Positions 38,701 through 51,300 of a stretch of 64,000 nt of DNA are shown piece by piece. The translations under genes were made by a program, and so were the position numbers. The stretch lies in assembly GCA_000469685.2 (NCBI GenBank), contig LS997566.1, positions 45,619,442-45,683,441 on the forward strand. The letters are read 5' to 3'. Each line of letters opens with the position of its first letter. Position 1 is the first letter of the stretch. The notes below the pieces were generated by a model. The model saw only the letters and a program-made list of their open reading frames with translations, searched no databases and had not been told where the DNA came from. Origin of the DNA: Haemonchus contortus. Taxonomy: Eukaryota; Nematoda; Chromadorea; Rhabditida; Trichostrongylidae.

Positions 38701-39224
38701 CTCTTCGGCTTGTTAACGGATTTCAAAACGGACCTCCTCAACGGAGCCTTTTGTGGAGGCAGTCTCTCGGCCCCGATCTTCGAATGATGGAATTGAGACT
38801 TCTCATTTCATTCATCTACCAATGAAGCGTATGAAGCCAACTTCAAGGGACTAGGTCTTCAGCAAGCACATGGAGACAGATGGGAGATGGTGGAAGCAGA
38901 TCCGTAAAAGTCGGTAATGTCATAGAATCAATTGACATTAAAATGTTTTTTGGTGGTGTGGAGAACAAATCACCCAAAACTTAGCATTGACTGGAAAGTT
39001 GAGGGGGAATTTGGATTATTACAGTAACGTATCACCGCTTGCTTCTTTCTATCAGATGGTTTACCCGTAGGACATCATTCAGAAAAAAAAGAAAGTGGGC
39101 AAGTACCACACGCATATTTCGAAATTCAACTACTGAGTTCAGTCCTTTGATATACGATTACCATAGATAACAAATACGTGGCTCAACAATAAAAGTTTGT
39201 GGGTCTTCACCACCATATTATTAA

Positions 39225-41212
39225 CCAGGCAGCTATGCACGCTCTTGCGTGCGCTAGGGGGTCTGGCCATGATTGACGGAACCACACGAGCTTTTGATTT
39301 TCATTATAGATCTTCATCATGAGCCTCTTTCCTGACACTTCTGTAGCGGCCATCATTTTTTGGGATGTGAAACGGGCCTTGTCTGACCATGAAGAGTATT
39401 CCGATGCACTTTGAACAGATCCGAACCAAATACCTCGGCAGTCCATATAATCGAAGAAACCCTGTGTAGTTTGGGCTGTGTGTAGCCATGAACACTATCT
39501 TTTGAAGGAAAGCCCCTTTGGGTAGTTGTAGGGATTAAGATCTCTCTACGGGCTATGAATCTGTGTGGCCAGGGTTATTGTAGACTTTACTTTACGCCCG
39601 GCCGACTACTTTACGTCCGGAGCTCCTCCTTCCAGTGTAAAAATACCCTGTCGCCTACATTTCCTCAAAATTGGATGCTCTGATACAGTTGAACAGGAGG
39701 TAATAATTTTGGCCGAGTCCACACACACACCCACAAGCATACTGCAAACACTCCGTTTGCACTTCGCCCATCATGAGTTTATTTCTGCTTAACCTATCTG
39801 AGTCTTTTTAGGAAAGCAGTTGGGCTGCGCACGATACCGTCCAATGGCTTCTCATAAATGAATTCCCTCGAAGATAACCTGAAGCGTAATCGTCTTGGTA
39901 ACTCAGTTACCACCCTCTTCCAAAAATGGACAGCACCGTTCTTCCACCCCAAATAACAGCGTCATAAGCCGTCTATTGGGATCGCACATTTCTAGCAAAC
40001 TGCATTTGGCAACCATTCACACTCTTTTATCTATATACTGATTGAGACAACACAAAAAATCAAAAAAGACCATCATTAATATCTTGTTTACCCCTTACCA
40101 TTGTGGAATGCCTTTATTTCACTGGAGATGAAATGGGAGTTTATTTACACTTTGAAATCCCCACCCGTCGCAGCAGGCATTTGATAGCTATGTATCGACG
40201 ATCTTGAGGCCAATACATTGTTCGATGAAATTTCATGCAAAAATCATGGTAGGCAGGTCCATATTTGCTACTTTCGCGCAAACACCGCCCCGGTGAGTGG
40301 AGTCACCTGCCATTAGTTTCCCCTTTCTGCCGCCTACGTCTCTACCAAATTTGAAGCCTCCAGGTCCAAATTTACTGTTTTCGAGGAAGCCCCGCCCCCA
40401 GTGGGCGGAGTCTACACCTGTCACCTACCGTTAGTTTTCCCTTTCTGCCGCCTACATCTCTGTCAAATTTGAACGCCCCAGGTCCAAAATTACTGTTTTC
40501 GAGGAAGCCCCGCCCCCAGTGGGCGGGGTCTACACCTGTCACCTACCATTAGTTTTCCCTTTCTGCCGCCTACATCTCTGTCAAATTTGAACGCCCCAGG
40601 TCCAAAATTACTGTTTTCGAGGAAGCCCCGCCCCCAGTGGGCGGAGTCTACACCTGTCACCTACCATTAGTTTTCCCTTTCTGCCGCCTACATCTCTGTC
40701 AAATTTGAACGCCCCAGGTCCAAATTTACTGTTTTCGAGGAAGCCCCGCCCCCAGTGGGCGGAGTCTACACCTGTCACCTACCGTTAGTTTTCCCTTCCT
40801 GCCGCCTACATCTCTGTCAAATTTGAACGCCCCAGGTCCAAAATTACTGTTTTCGAGGAAGCCCCACCCCCAGTGGGCGGAGTCTACACCTGTCACCTAC
40901 CATTAGTTTTCCCTTTCTGCCGCCTACATCTCTATTAAATTTGAATACTCTAGGCCCAGGAGAACAGGAGTTACGGAATTAAGCTGAATTACAGTTTTCG
41001 CGCACGCCCCGCCCCTAGTAGGACGCTCCGCCCCTGGTGGGCGGAGCTAGCTTGAGTCACGTGTACCCAAGGAGTTAGGCTCACTCCCCACTTGTTCCAA
41101 CCTGTCTGAGCTGTTCCAGTTGAATTCCAAACGGCACGATATAAGGCAGTGTTACAGACAAACAGACAAACGTACAAACAAACGGACGTTTGCGGTTTAT
41201 ATATAGTATGGA
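39225..41212 (-). mobile_element. Non-autonomous Helitron, copy 1, with a 118-bp minisatellite
   Basis: Read on the minus strand, the element begins with TC after a host A (41212/41213) as TCCATACTATATATAAACC. It ends in CTGG followed by a host T (39228-39225). A hairpin (GCACGC, loop AAGA, GCGTGC) lies at 39237-39252, 8 bases before the end. TC start, subterminal 3' hairpin, CTRR end and A/T insertion are the Helitron hallmarks. Copy 2 at 47931-49738 shares both ends and the segment at 39260-39536. No Rep or helicase frame is present, so mobilisation would need another element. It lies downstream of the coiled-coil gene, about 1.1 kb from its stop codon. Confidence 0.85.
40260..40975. repeat. 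Minisatellite array, about 118-bp unit, about six copies
   Basis: The marker gaggaagccccgccccc starts at 40382, 40501, 40619, 40737 and 40855 (the last with one base changed), so the period is 118-119 bases. Units differ by a few substitutions. Each carries a GC-rich inverted core (cgcccccagtgggcgg). The array sits inside Helitron copy 1. Confidence 0.93.
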
Positions 41213-42334
41213 TTCCGATTATTTACTGCTCTACCTCTTCTGGATGCTCCCTATCAAAACTACTTTGCTTTTTACCCCCATATAAATCCTAGCTTACCCT
41301 CCCGACTCTTAAGCCATGCACCCAAGGCTAAACGCTTCAATGGGCGACATGCATGAGACATCAGGGACCCATCAGGGGTGGTTGATTCATCAATGTCACG
41401 AGTAGAGTGCTTTTTAGAAATAGCATACTTCATTCGAACGACATTAGTGGATACTGTGGGTCGACCTAGTCTCGACTAACAAGCAACAGGATGCGCCATG
41501 CATTCTACTTCCATTCAGACTTTAGTGGAACTCGGTGCGGCCAGAAGTCCTTCTACTCTTTTGTTTCACTCCCAAGTCATCCATTCAATTGTTATCCTAC
41601 TGTACCTGCTAACTTCTAGTCATGTTTTCATGAAACGGTTGATAACAGATGCAATCAAGCTCTTTATGGTTGACAAATGTTTACAAAATCAATATAAATT
41701 GATCTCAGCACTTTCATTCGAGCACAGTATAACACCATTCTGTACAAATTGTATAAGCTATGAGTCAGCACTACTATAATTTAGTTAGGAACCACAATTC
41801 GAGTAGCATAGAACAATACTTTGAGAAATAACGTAATTGACCAAGGACAAATCAACTTACCATTAAATAATATCAATTACTAAAGCTCTAATCCAGATTA
41901 ACAAGCAATTGAACGTTTTATAGAGTAATTACCATGCAGTACAACAATAATGATTCCCTGACATGAATCATAAAAAGCATAGTTGTCATCAGAACTTCCT
42001 TCTTGAACAATCTTAAAATCGATCGCGCTCAGCTGAAGCACGCAACGCAACCGCAGGCGTCATATAATGTTTGTCTCAAACGGTAGAAGTCAATCAATCA
42101 CACCGCACAAATCAACAAAAATCATGTCAGGTTTTTCAAAGTTTTAGCGAATGTCGCAACACAAACTGAGCTTCTACTTACAACACATAAATATTAAATT
42201 TTGAGGTACGAAGTACCCACTTTTCAAGCTGACCTCCATTCAGCCACTATTTACAAAACTATGTGCAAAATTCATAGAATTATTTGCCTTTAATATGGTA
42301 CAATATCGGTTAGATGAATGGCGACAAATGTTAT
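41213..42334. other. 3' flank of the coiled-coil gene
   Basis: No gene was seen between the Helitron and the last coding exon. The 3' untranslated region of the minus-strand gene should lie just left of 42335; no canonical AATAAA is visible within 65 bases. A SINE-tail-like word (tgcgccatgcattctac) occurs near 41491. Confidence 0.4.
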
Positions 42335-45300
42335 TTAAAAGCTCGTCTCCCTGTAGGTTTGATCGTCACTAGACGATGGTGTATAGACATCATCCTCGCC
42401 TTGACTGGTACTTTGCCGTCGTCGTTCCTGTTCCTCACGATATTCACCAGTTAGCCTTTTCCTAAAGGCATTTTTTACCAATCATCCATCCAATTTATTG
42501 AAAATTATATTTGGCCACTCAAGCGAGGGGATATCACTTAAAACGAATCACAAATGCGTTTGGTCAAATGAGAATGTTTCCTACAATTAGCTGATACTAC
42601 ATCGACTAACAGAAAAATAGCGTTAAAGTAAGAAATACAAGTAAAATGTTGGAATCATGAATGTAATATCATTGTAAATGGTTTCGTAGCTGCAAAAGTT
42701 GGTTTCTGTACGCTTGTTAACAATATTTCGCCACCAGGTGTTCTTCATAGTTTGAAGGAATCTGGTTACGAATACATTAATGCGCTGCCATAGACGATTG
42801 TTGATGGAGGGTGAAAAAACCTTCATTCAGAGTTTACTGAATAGGTCAGAATATTGTAGCCAACACATGTGACATACCAGGCAGCTAGAGGAACCAGTTG
42901 CTATGTTTGTATCCCCTTGGTTCAATCAAGACGAGGCTGGACGACGACGTAGACTGCGAAGAAGATAACCGACGTGAAGACGAGCGATACGACGAAGTGA
43001 GCGATACAATTACAGAATGATGACATGGCGGAGTGAAGATTGTTGTACATACTTTACGCCACGGCATTCAATGCCACGTGGCAATCGATGCGGAGCGGCG
43101 CGCAATTTGAAAGAAGGGAACGCGCGTCAGCTACTGTGCGTGCAGTGTAATGAAAGCCCTTGCGTGGAAGAAGTCGTGGGCGTCAAGACAGTGTCTCTAA
43201 GGCGCTGATGGAGTTGACTCGGAGACGCGATTTACTCGTTGTTGGAATTCTAACTATGTTTGGAGCTTTGAGTTGCAACTAATAGTCGAGCTGCGCCAAT
43301 TGTGATGTATAAGATCCCGGAAAAAAATCGAAACGCCCTTGAAGCTCGATGGCTGATGAACTCGTCAAAAATTCCGGACAAAATATATGTCCCAACATAA
43401 AAAAATCTGCTCGGTACATCAGCATTCGATAGTCATATGAGAGTAAATGCCCATGTCTCTGAAAAACTACAATAAGTTTCCAATGGCTGCAAATTCCCGA
43501 CTAGTCCACTAACTCCATGCTTCGCTTAGGGACTTTAACGACGCGTTCAGCTGTATCCTAGCTCGATATTCAATGGAATCGTAGAACGAAATATTGGGTC
43601 CCCAAGATAAGAAGTGTAGATAAGCTCACTGTTATTAGGAAGCTTCGTGAATGACGCACTCAATAATATAGCAACAGAATAAACCAAGGAAATGCAGTTC
43701 GTGAATGAGATCACTGCCACTGTGAAATGCAGTCAAAAAGCAGGGTGCAGGGCGGTAGGTGCCGTTGCCGTAACTTGGTTAGCGCGCCAGTGCTGCCAGT
43801 CCACCGCCGATCGCGTCGGGACCTTTCGTTTTTGCACCCTTCGTTCGGCACTACGCCAGGCGATTGGCGCGCTATAGCACCTATCACCTTACACCCCAAG
43901 AGAAAAAAAAACTGAAAATCAACTCATAAATCGAGAGCAATAAAACGATAGCGGCAAGTTTAAGTCTTGGCAAGCCACACGAACACGGGCACGAAAAACT
44001 AAAAAACATACTTCGGCGTCTCTTGCCAAGTATCCTCAAACTCGGCAATGAAGTTCAGTAAATGTGATCTAAAATGGAACAGAAAACAATGCTTTACAAA
44101 GATAAAATAAAAAACGGAAAAAGTAGATGTCAGGACAAAATCAGGCTATCATTCAGACGAAAACAATGTGATTTATCGATCACAATGTACCAATCACTGT
44201 TGTTAACACGAATAGTAACGGTTAGTAAAAACTTCTATTCTAAGTAATACCAAAAACGAAGTCGCCAGTGTTATTGCATCGCAAAAATACGGCACACGGC
44301 AATATAGTAGTTAGCTCAAAATATAAAGAGCCACACCCATTCGCCACAAAAGTTTTCGACTATTCATTTCTCTTCACAGAACTTACCGTCCGTCGTCAAG
44401 CCGCAGGCGTGATTGTTATGTATCCTGTACACTTTACATATTTGCAGCTAGTTAAAGCAAATTTTTGCATAAATCGAAAATTTGGAAACATTCCTTTGTC
44501 CTCAAGACGTAGGGGCAGGTCAAGTGATTTTGGCGCCCCACCTGTCCAGGAATCGAACCTCCAACCCCAAATCAGGTCACGAGAACTGAATTATCAATGG
44601 ATACAAGTCTTTTCCGTGAGCAACTGCTAATTTATACTGTTACGCGACTAATGTGCACCATTTTTCTACATTCTAGGTTTGACACACAAAGTTGCATCAG
44701 TTTGCATAACCCGCTTGTATAGAAAGAATTGAATGTAAACGTCTTCAAATGCCGCAGAAATCCCGAATGAGAGTCGAATGCATGGCGCATTTCGGCATAA
44801 GCATGGCCTGAGAGTCCAAATCAAGCCGTCTGGATAAATGAGGTTTTATGAACATAGTCCTTACCTGAGATCCTCATTATACATCGCTTGTGATAGTTCA
44901 CCACGGATAATATGGGCTTCATCACGCATCAATTGTTTTTCTCGTTTAATGTCCTCGATCAGGGCCTTGATTTGTTCCATGTTCTCTTCATCATTGTCTT
45001 GTCGCATGATATCCTTTAAATATTCGTGTAGTTATCTTAAATTGTGACAGCATTAAGGTTTTTACCCCGTAGTAATGAACTGAATGTAGGAGAACGCCTA
45101 GTATGTTACCGTAGATATGGTTGGTCGAAAATGTTGTGAATGATAATGATAAATGATAAATGACTACTTGTTGTCAAGCGATCCTCACTTATTGTTTTAC
45201 TACCGACTAAATAAGCATCGGTCGGTAGAGTTAGATTCAATTTTGTGTCGACTTGGCCTCCAGTATCCAACAAACTTCCAACCACTCCGGCTGTGCCAGA

Positions 45301-48300
45301 CAAAGGACACTACAGAAAATTCGAATTGACTTAGCTTGCACAGCTTTTTATCGCCTTCAGCAAAGGCCAGCCATCACAACACTCACGTAGTTCTGCTCGA
45401 AAACTAAGGCTTTGGTCAAAACTACTTAAGGAAGTTTCCATAGTTCTTACTTTTTGATGTACGTTACGTAAATAAAGTACGAACAAAAATCATAGGCACT
45501 AACATCAGCTACTTTTAGAGGTTAATGACCGGGATAGGCGTGCGCCATGAACCCGGCTTCCTTGCGAAGTTGTGAAGTCATTTGAAACGGGCTGATAGTG
45601 GAGCCGCATTGGCTCCCCTGCCAGTTGACCGTGATAGAAAATCACTTACCCTTACAGTTCTAGACTGAAGTCGGTTTCAATGCGCGTCCCAGAAAGCTTT
45701 GTAGTAACAGAGAGCTGATGTTTTGCATATTTTTTCTATTAGGTTGGCGCATAAGTCTTTGTACCTATTGCTACTTTTTTTTCAATTTTTTATTTCCTTC
45801 ACGACAACTAACAGTTAACATATATATGCACCGTCACTATCGACAAGGTAGTGCCATTTATCAGGCAACTTGTGAATCTTGCTTGCATAGAATTCTTGGG
45901 GTTTCGAGGAGAAAAACTTGCTGGGTGGTCACCACCTCCGAATGAGTAGAGATTCATGTTTGACTTTGTTGACCTTCCGGCGCCCCTACTCATGGCTGGA
46001 AAACTTAATCACCGGCGACGAGAAATGTGCTCTCTAGGTAAACCATACAAGGAAGCGCCAGCGGCTCGGACGCGTAGAGCATGGAATCCTGACCCCCAAA
46101 CCAGAACTCATACCTGGGAAGGTATTGCTTAGCGTTTGTAACCATTTGAAAAGATCATTCACTCAGACATGCTGCCACCAAACTCCACTTTCAGCTCTAA
46201 AGCCTTGTATACTTTGTTAAAGTTATTGCTGCAGATCTACGTGAGAAACAGATGGAAAGTCCTTTCTCTCCACGGCAGTGCTGGCCCCCTCATTTCGAGA
46301 GAGGCCTGGAAGAATCTTCAAAGCTTGGGATGGCATGTTCTGGCCCACCCATCGTTTTCACCTGACCTGGCTCCAAAAATTTAACACTTGCTCCTGTTGC
46401 TGTCAAACCATTTGGAAAATATTAAGTTCGATTATGTGAATCAACTCGAGACGTGCATCGGCGAGTTTTTCCCTCGAAACCCCAGGAATTCTATGCAAGC
46501 AAGATCCACAAGTTGCCTGATAAATGGCAATACCTTGTCGATAGTGTCGGTGCATATACAGGGTGCGTCATAAATTAGTAACAACTCTCCGGACGTGCGT
46601 AATTTCCTTGTTTGGAGAGTTTCTCCAAAACTGCACCTTCCCTTATGTTCATGATATCCCTTAGCCCACATATCTTCTTTGGTACTCTCAACTTGTCAGA
46701 TTTGGAAAAACGGTGGAGCCTCGCAGACATCCACCAACCGTTCCGTTTTTGCGCGCACTTGGTGAATCCTTTTCCGGGATCGTCCCTCGTTCTAACGTTT
46801 CCCACATGAGAGCCTCTTGAATCGCGTAGCGTAGACAGGTCAAAAACAAACCTCGAAATGGTCGTCTTGTCTCTTATAAGACCCTTTTTCTGAATACAAT
46901 TTCTTGGGAAGGAGTATGATGCAAAATCTGCAGAAACACGAGAAAAATGAATGCTGATTCGCTTGTATGTTCTACTCCGATGGGAAGAGTCTACCCTGAG
47001 TAAATACAATTGTATCCAAATAGGATTTGAAAGTCTTATAAGCATTTTGACGAGAAGAAGTTGGAAAGAAAGAACATTTGCTGTGCACTACTTGTGCAGT
47101 GCACGCGCTTCGACAAATTTTTTTTCTGACTAACGAGTGTTTAACGTGGAAGAGATGTTGAGATTCCAGAGTATACGTATATTTCACACTACGAGCGCTA
47201 AAGCCGCTGAAAAGAGGTAGATCCCCTCTCATAGCCATTTTCTCTCTTTTATGATAGTTTGGGCTAGAATCTCTACCATCAGAGCGATATCGCAAATTTT
47301 GGTCGAGAAAAGTATAAAACTTAATCCGAACCTCTTAAGAAGGGTTTTTCTAGGAGGGTGCAGCTGAGGGTCAAAAATTTTCCGGGGGGTACGACTTGTA
47401 GGCTGCGACGCACTTGCTCACGAATGGCAAAAGATCAAGGTGGTGCTGAGGAAATGCAGCTCGGATTCGTAGGAGGATTGCAGCTTAATCCCAGCTTGCA
47501 ATCCTCCTACGAATTTCCCGGACCACAATGTCATGGGTCGCTGGATATAGTCCATGCTGGAGAGGAAAGCCTGCGCTTCAAAATGGACCACTGTTACTGC
47601 TCCTAAGAAATCAATGAAAAAAGCCCGGGCTGGAATTTTTCAAAAAACTCAGCGTGCCCCTGTCGATGGATGGCCGGAGCGTCTTCGAGCTACAATTAGT
47701 ACAGGAAATGGTTATACAGGATGATGGTCTGTTCAATTTGTAGATGTGATGCACAGTAAATAATTCACAAAAATTGATCACGTATCAATATGAACTACGG
47801 TTTCTGAAGGCCAATATTTTTGTTACCATATTTATGGTGCACCCCGTGTATCGTAATTGGTAGTTGTCGTGAAGAAAAAGGGAATTGAAAAAATTGCAAA
47901 AGGTACAAAGACTTATGCGCCAACCTAATATCCTTACTATACATAAACCACATCCTTGGTGTGTCTGTATGTTTGTCTGTTTGTTTGTCTGTTTGTCTGT
48001 TTGTCGTCGCAAATTTCAGTATCATCTGACGAAGCAACTGTAGAGATCGGGTCAAGTTTGGAATGGGTCGAGCATAAGGCAGGACCAACAGAGCACACGT
48101 GAGCTCAGCGGAGCTCCGCCCCCAAGGGGCGTTGCGTGCGCAGGAATTGGGCGGGGTCATGGGCGAATTCTTCCAATTCGGTCTCATAACATTCCAGACA
48201 CCGGAAAAAATGTGCAAAGGTGAGGGATGGGTCAAAAATTAAAATAAAGGAAATTTACCGGCGGTGGGCGGGGCGTTCTCGCAATGGACGGTACTTTCCA

Positions 48301-51300
48301 CAGAGATTGATAACTTGATTCAACGAAGGCGTCGAGGCCAGGAAAAAAATAAAAAGAGTGAGCAAGGCCTTATGCGCGCTGGGCATGCGTAAGTACAGCG
48401 AAGACCCGCCTACGAGGGGCGGGGCGGCGTTGAGGTGAAAGGTACTTTTCAAAAATTAGTGTAACTTCGTTCGGAAACGTTCTAGAATGCGGGAAAAAAG
48501 TGATTGGAGGTAATGGAACAAATGTGGTCAAATTCTCGAAGTGGGCTGGGTTGGCACCAAAGTGGGAAACGTTTTAGGGTGCGGCAAAAAGGTATTAAGG
48601 TGAAAAAGAACAAATGTGGTCAAATCCCAGAAGTGGGCGGGGCTGGCACCAAAGTGGGCGGGGCTTAGATCAAAAATTTATAACTCTATTCAGAAACGTT
48701 CTGGGATGCGGCAAAAAGGTAGTAGGGTGCAAAAGAACAAATGTGGTCAAACCCCAGAAGTAGGCGGGGTTGGCACTGAAGTGGGCGGGGCTTAGGTCAA
48801 AAATTTGTAACTATATTCAGAAACATTCTGGGATGTGGCAAAAAGGTATTAAGGTGTAAAAGAACAAATGTGGTCAAATCCCAGAAGTGGGCGGGGCTGA
48901 CACTAAAGTGGGCGGGGCTTAGATCAAAAATTTATAACTCTATTCAGAAAAGTTTTGGGATGCGGCAAAAAGGTAGTAGGGTGCAAAAGAACAAATGTGG
49001 TCAAACCCCAGAAGTAGGCGGGGTTGGCACTGAAGTGGGCGGGGCTTAGATCAAAAATTTATAACTCTATTCAGAAATATGGCGTAAAAGAACAAATGTG
49101 GCCAGAAGGCGCAAGTGAGCGGGGCTTACATCAAAATTATTAAGTCTTTTCAGATGCGTTTTAGAACGCGGGCAAAAGGTGTCTGGAGGTAATAAAAGTA
49201 ATTTGATTCGAAGCTTGAAGTGGGTGGGGTTTGCAAAGAGGGGAGGGGGGCTGAGATCAAAAAATTTATCCATCTTTCCTTCCCACTAACCCTGACTACA
49301 TAGGTGTACAATTAGGAGATACCATTAAACTCTTTCAAAAATTAGGCTGTAAATTTTCTGAAAGTTAGTATCCATGATTCCACACAAAGTATTCCCTTCT
49401 ACCCAAGAGCAAATGCGTGTAAATGTGAATGTGAAGACGTCTAAATCCCTACAACTGCCCAAAGGGGCTTTCCTTTCAAAGTTAGTGTTCATGGCCACAC
49501 ACAGCCCAAACTACACAGGGACTACATGGACTGCATAGGTATTTGATTTGGATACATCGGTGTTCTCTTCATGGCCACACACAGCCCCATTTCACATCCC
49601 AAAAAGAGATGGCCGCTACAGAAGTGTCCTGGAAGAGGCTCAGATGATAAAGTCTATAATGAAAATCAGAAGCTCACGTGGCTCCTTCCCTCATGGCTAG
49701 AGCCCCGAGCGCACGCAATAGCGTGCGTGGCCGCCTAGTAATAGTAAAAATTAAGACTGACGTACCTCTAGATCGTTGATTTTCCTTTTGAGCGTTTGTG
49801 TGAGCCGTCTCAAGTGATCATAGCGCTTGTCGATATAGGATAAACGATCTTGAAACTGGAAAGAATCGAATCATGCCTCCGTTCTGTTACTACTCAACAG
49901 TTTTCTGCTACTCCTTGGTTTTGAACTACTGATTTTAGTAATTTGGATAAATTCTCAAAGTCATGGAGCAATTTTCGAAAAAAGCGTAGCAGCCATGACT
50001 GCTCACCCTTACCTTTCGAAATGAAAACAGCAAATCAACTGAAAAATATCAGTTCGATTTGTTTTGAAAGCAATTTATTCATAGTTCAACAAGAATAATT
50101 TCTCTCGGGTTGATGGTAACTAAGTGCATTTCAAGCTGTTAATTATGTGGTTTGTGTAGGGTCTGATGCTGCTGTTTTTCCGGAAACCCCGTTCGTGTCA
50201 TCTCTTACTATTTCACGGCCATCCAACATTAACAAAGAAACTAGCGTCAGAGTATAAACAACCGAACAAAGCTACAAATCACATCCACTGGTAGGCACCC
50301 AGTATTTGATTTGGAGCTAGTGGAGCTGACACTGGCACGCTATACGAGATTTTGGAAATGAAATTTCCTTCTTAAATATTCAAACATAGTTTAAGGTGTG
50401 CTCCGAAACACAAGAGCGGAACTTACGCGACCTCTGTACTTCACAAAAATCTGCAGTAGGGAAAAAACTCCAATCACCTCCTCACTAGGAGTAACTCGGC
50501 TCAAATATGCCTACGTATGGTAACCCTATTTTATTGATACCTTTCAAGGAGTAAGAGTTGTTTCTTTTTGTTTCTGTAATTCACTGTAATTCAGGGAAAA
50601 CTGTAAGACTTGTTGTTTTGAAGAATAAATAGGCTCTATTGGTTTCTTTCCAAAAAATTACAATTCAACTGCGGTTGCTGTCTTACTAAAGAAAAGTTCT
50701 AGATGAATTCATATTGCCGTTAATAAAGAAAAATCAAAAAGAGTACGCTCGGGGTAATACCCTTCCAAACTTCATTCCTATTACGAACATTCAAAGATCA
50801 ACTTCGAAACACTTTCGACTCTCTAACCTAATCAAACTTGAGGCCTTCGTTTATCCTTCCTTCTAGGGTATACCTGATCCCATACTAGACTCATATTTTT
50901 GGCCTCAAATTCGACACACCCATATCTTACAACGAGTAGAACACGTAAGAGAGAGATCCAATACCCAAGTGAGATTTTTCTGGAAAGCAACACTGTCCTA
51001 AGACAAACTCAGATACTTTAGTCTTAGGAAAAAGTCAAAGTCGATACGAGGTCAAATTTGTTCTTCAGTTGAAAGGGTAGAAATAATCAGAGAGGTTTCT
51101 TAGTTCGACGAACGAACTTACAGATTCTTCAATCTTTCAGTTCATCTACACAATGCAAGAAGATTACAGGAATTTGAAAAGAGAATCAAATCGCTGAACC
51201 GAATTTCGAAGGTGAAGGTGGGAGTTTGTTAGTGTGGAACGTATTCATATAGAGGAAAACACTGATAGTATTGACTTGGAAAACGTCCATTTGTTTTTGT

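Larger units (their letters stand above)
45739..47928 (+). mobile_element. Foldback mariner, 3' end duplicated in inverse orientation, with a nested element
   Basis: TIRs ttaggttggcgcataag bound the element, with TA at 45737-45738 and 47929-47930. The plus strand from about 45980 encodes the second half of a mariner transposase with stops: ITGDEKCAL (first catalytic region), then LGWHVLAHPSFSPDLAPKI, where the final catalytic D is lost, and FDYVNQLETCIGEFF. The left arm, 45739-45921, is an inverted copy of the true 3' end (46461-46556 continued at 47851-47928), so the element has two 3' ends and no 5' half. It lies in intron 3 of the coiled-coil gene. Confidence 0.88.

Noticed and set aside
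40260..40975. Regularly spaced repeats that could look like a CRISPR array
   Set aside because: Units are 118 bp with no unique spacers, inside a eukaryotic Helitron; there are no cas genes.
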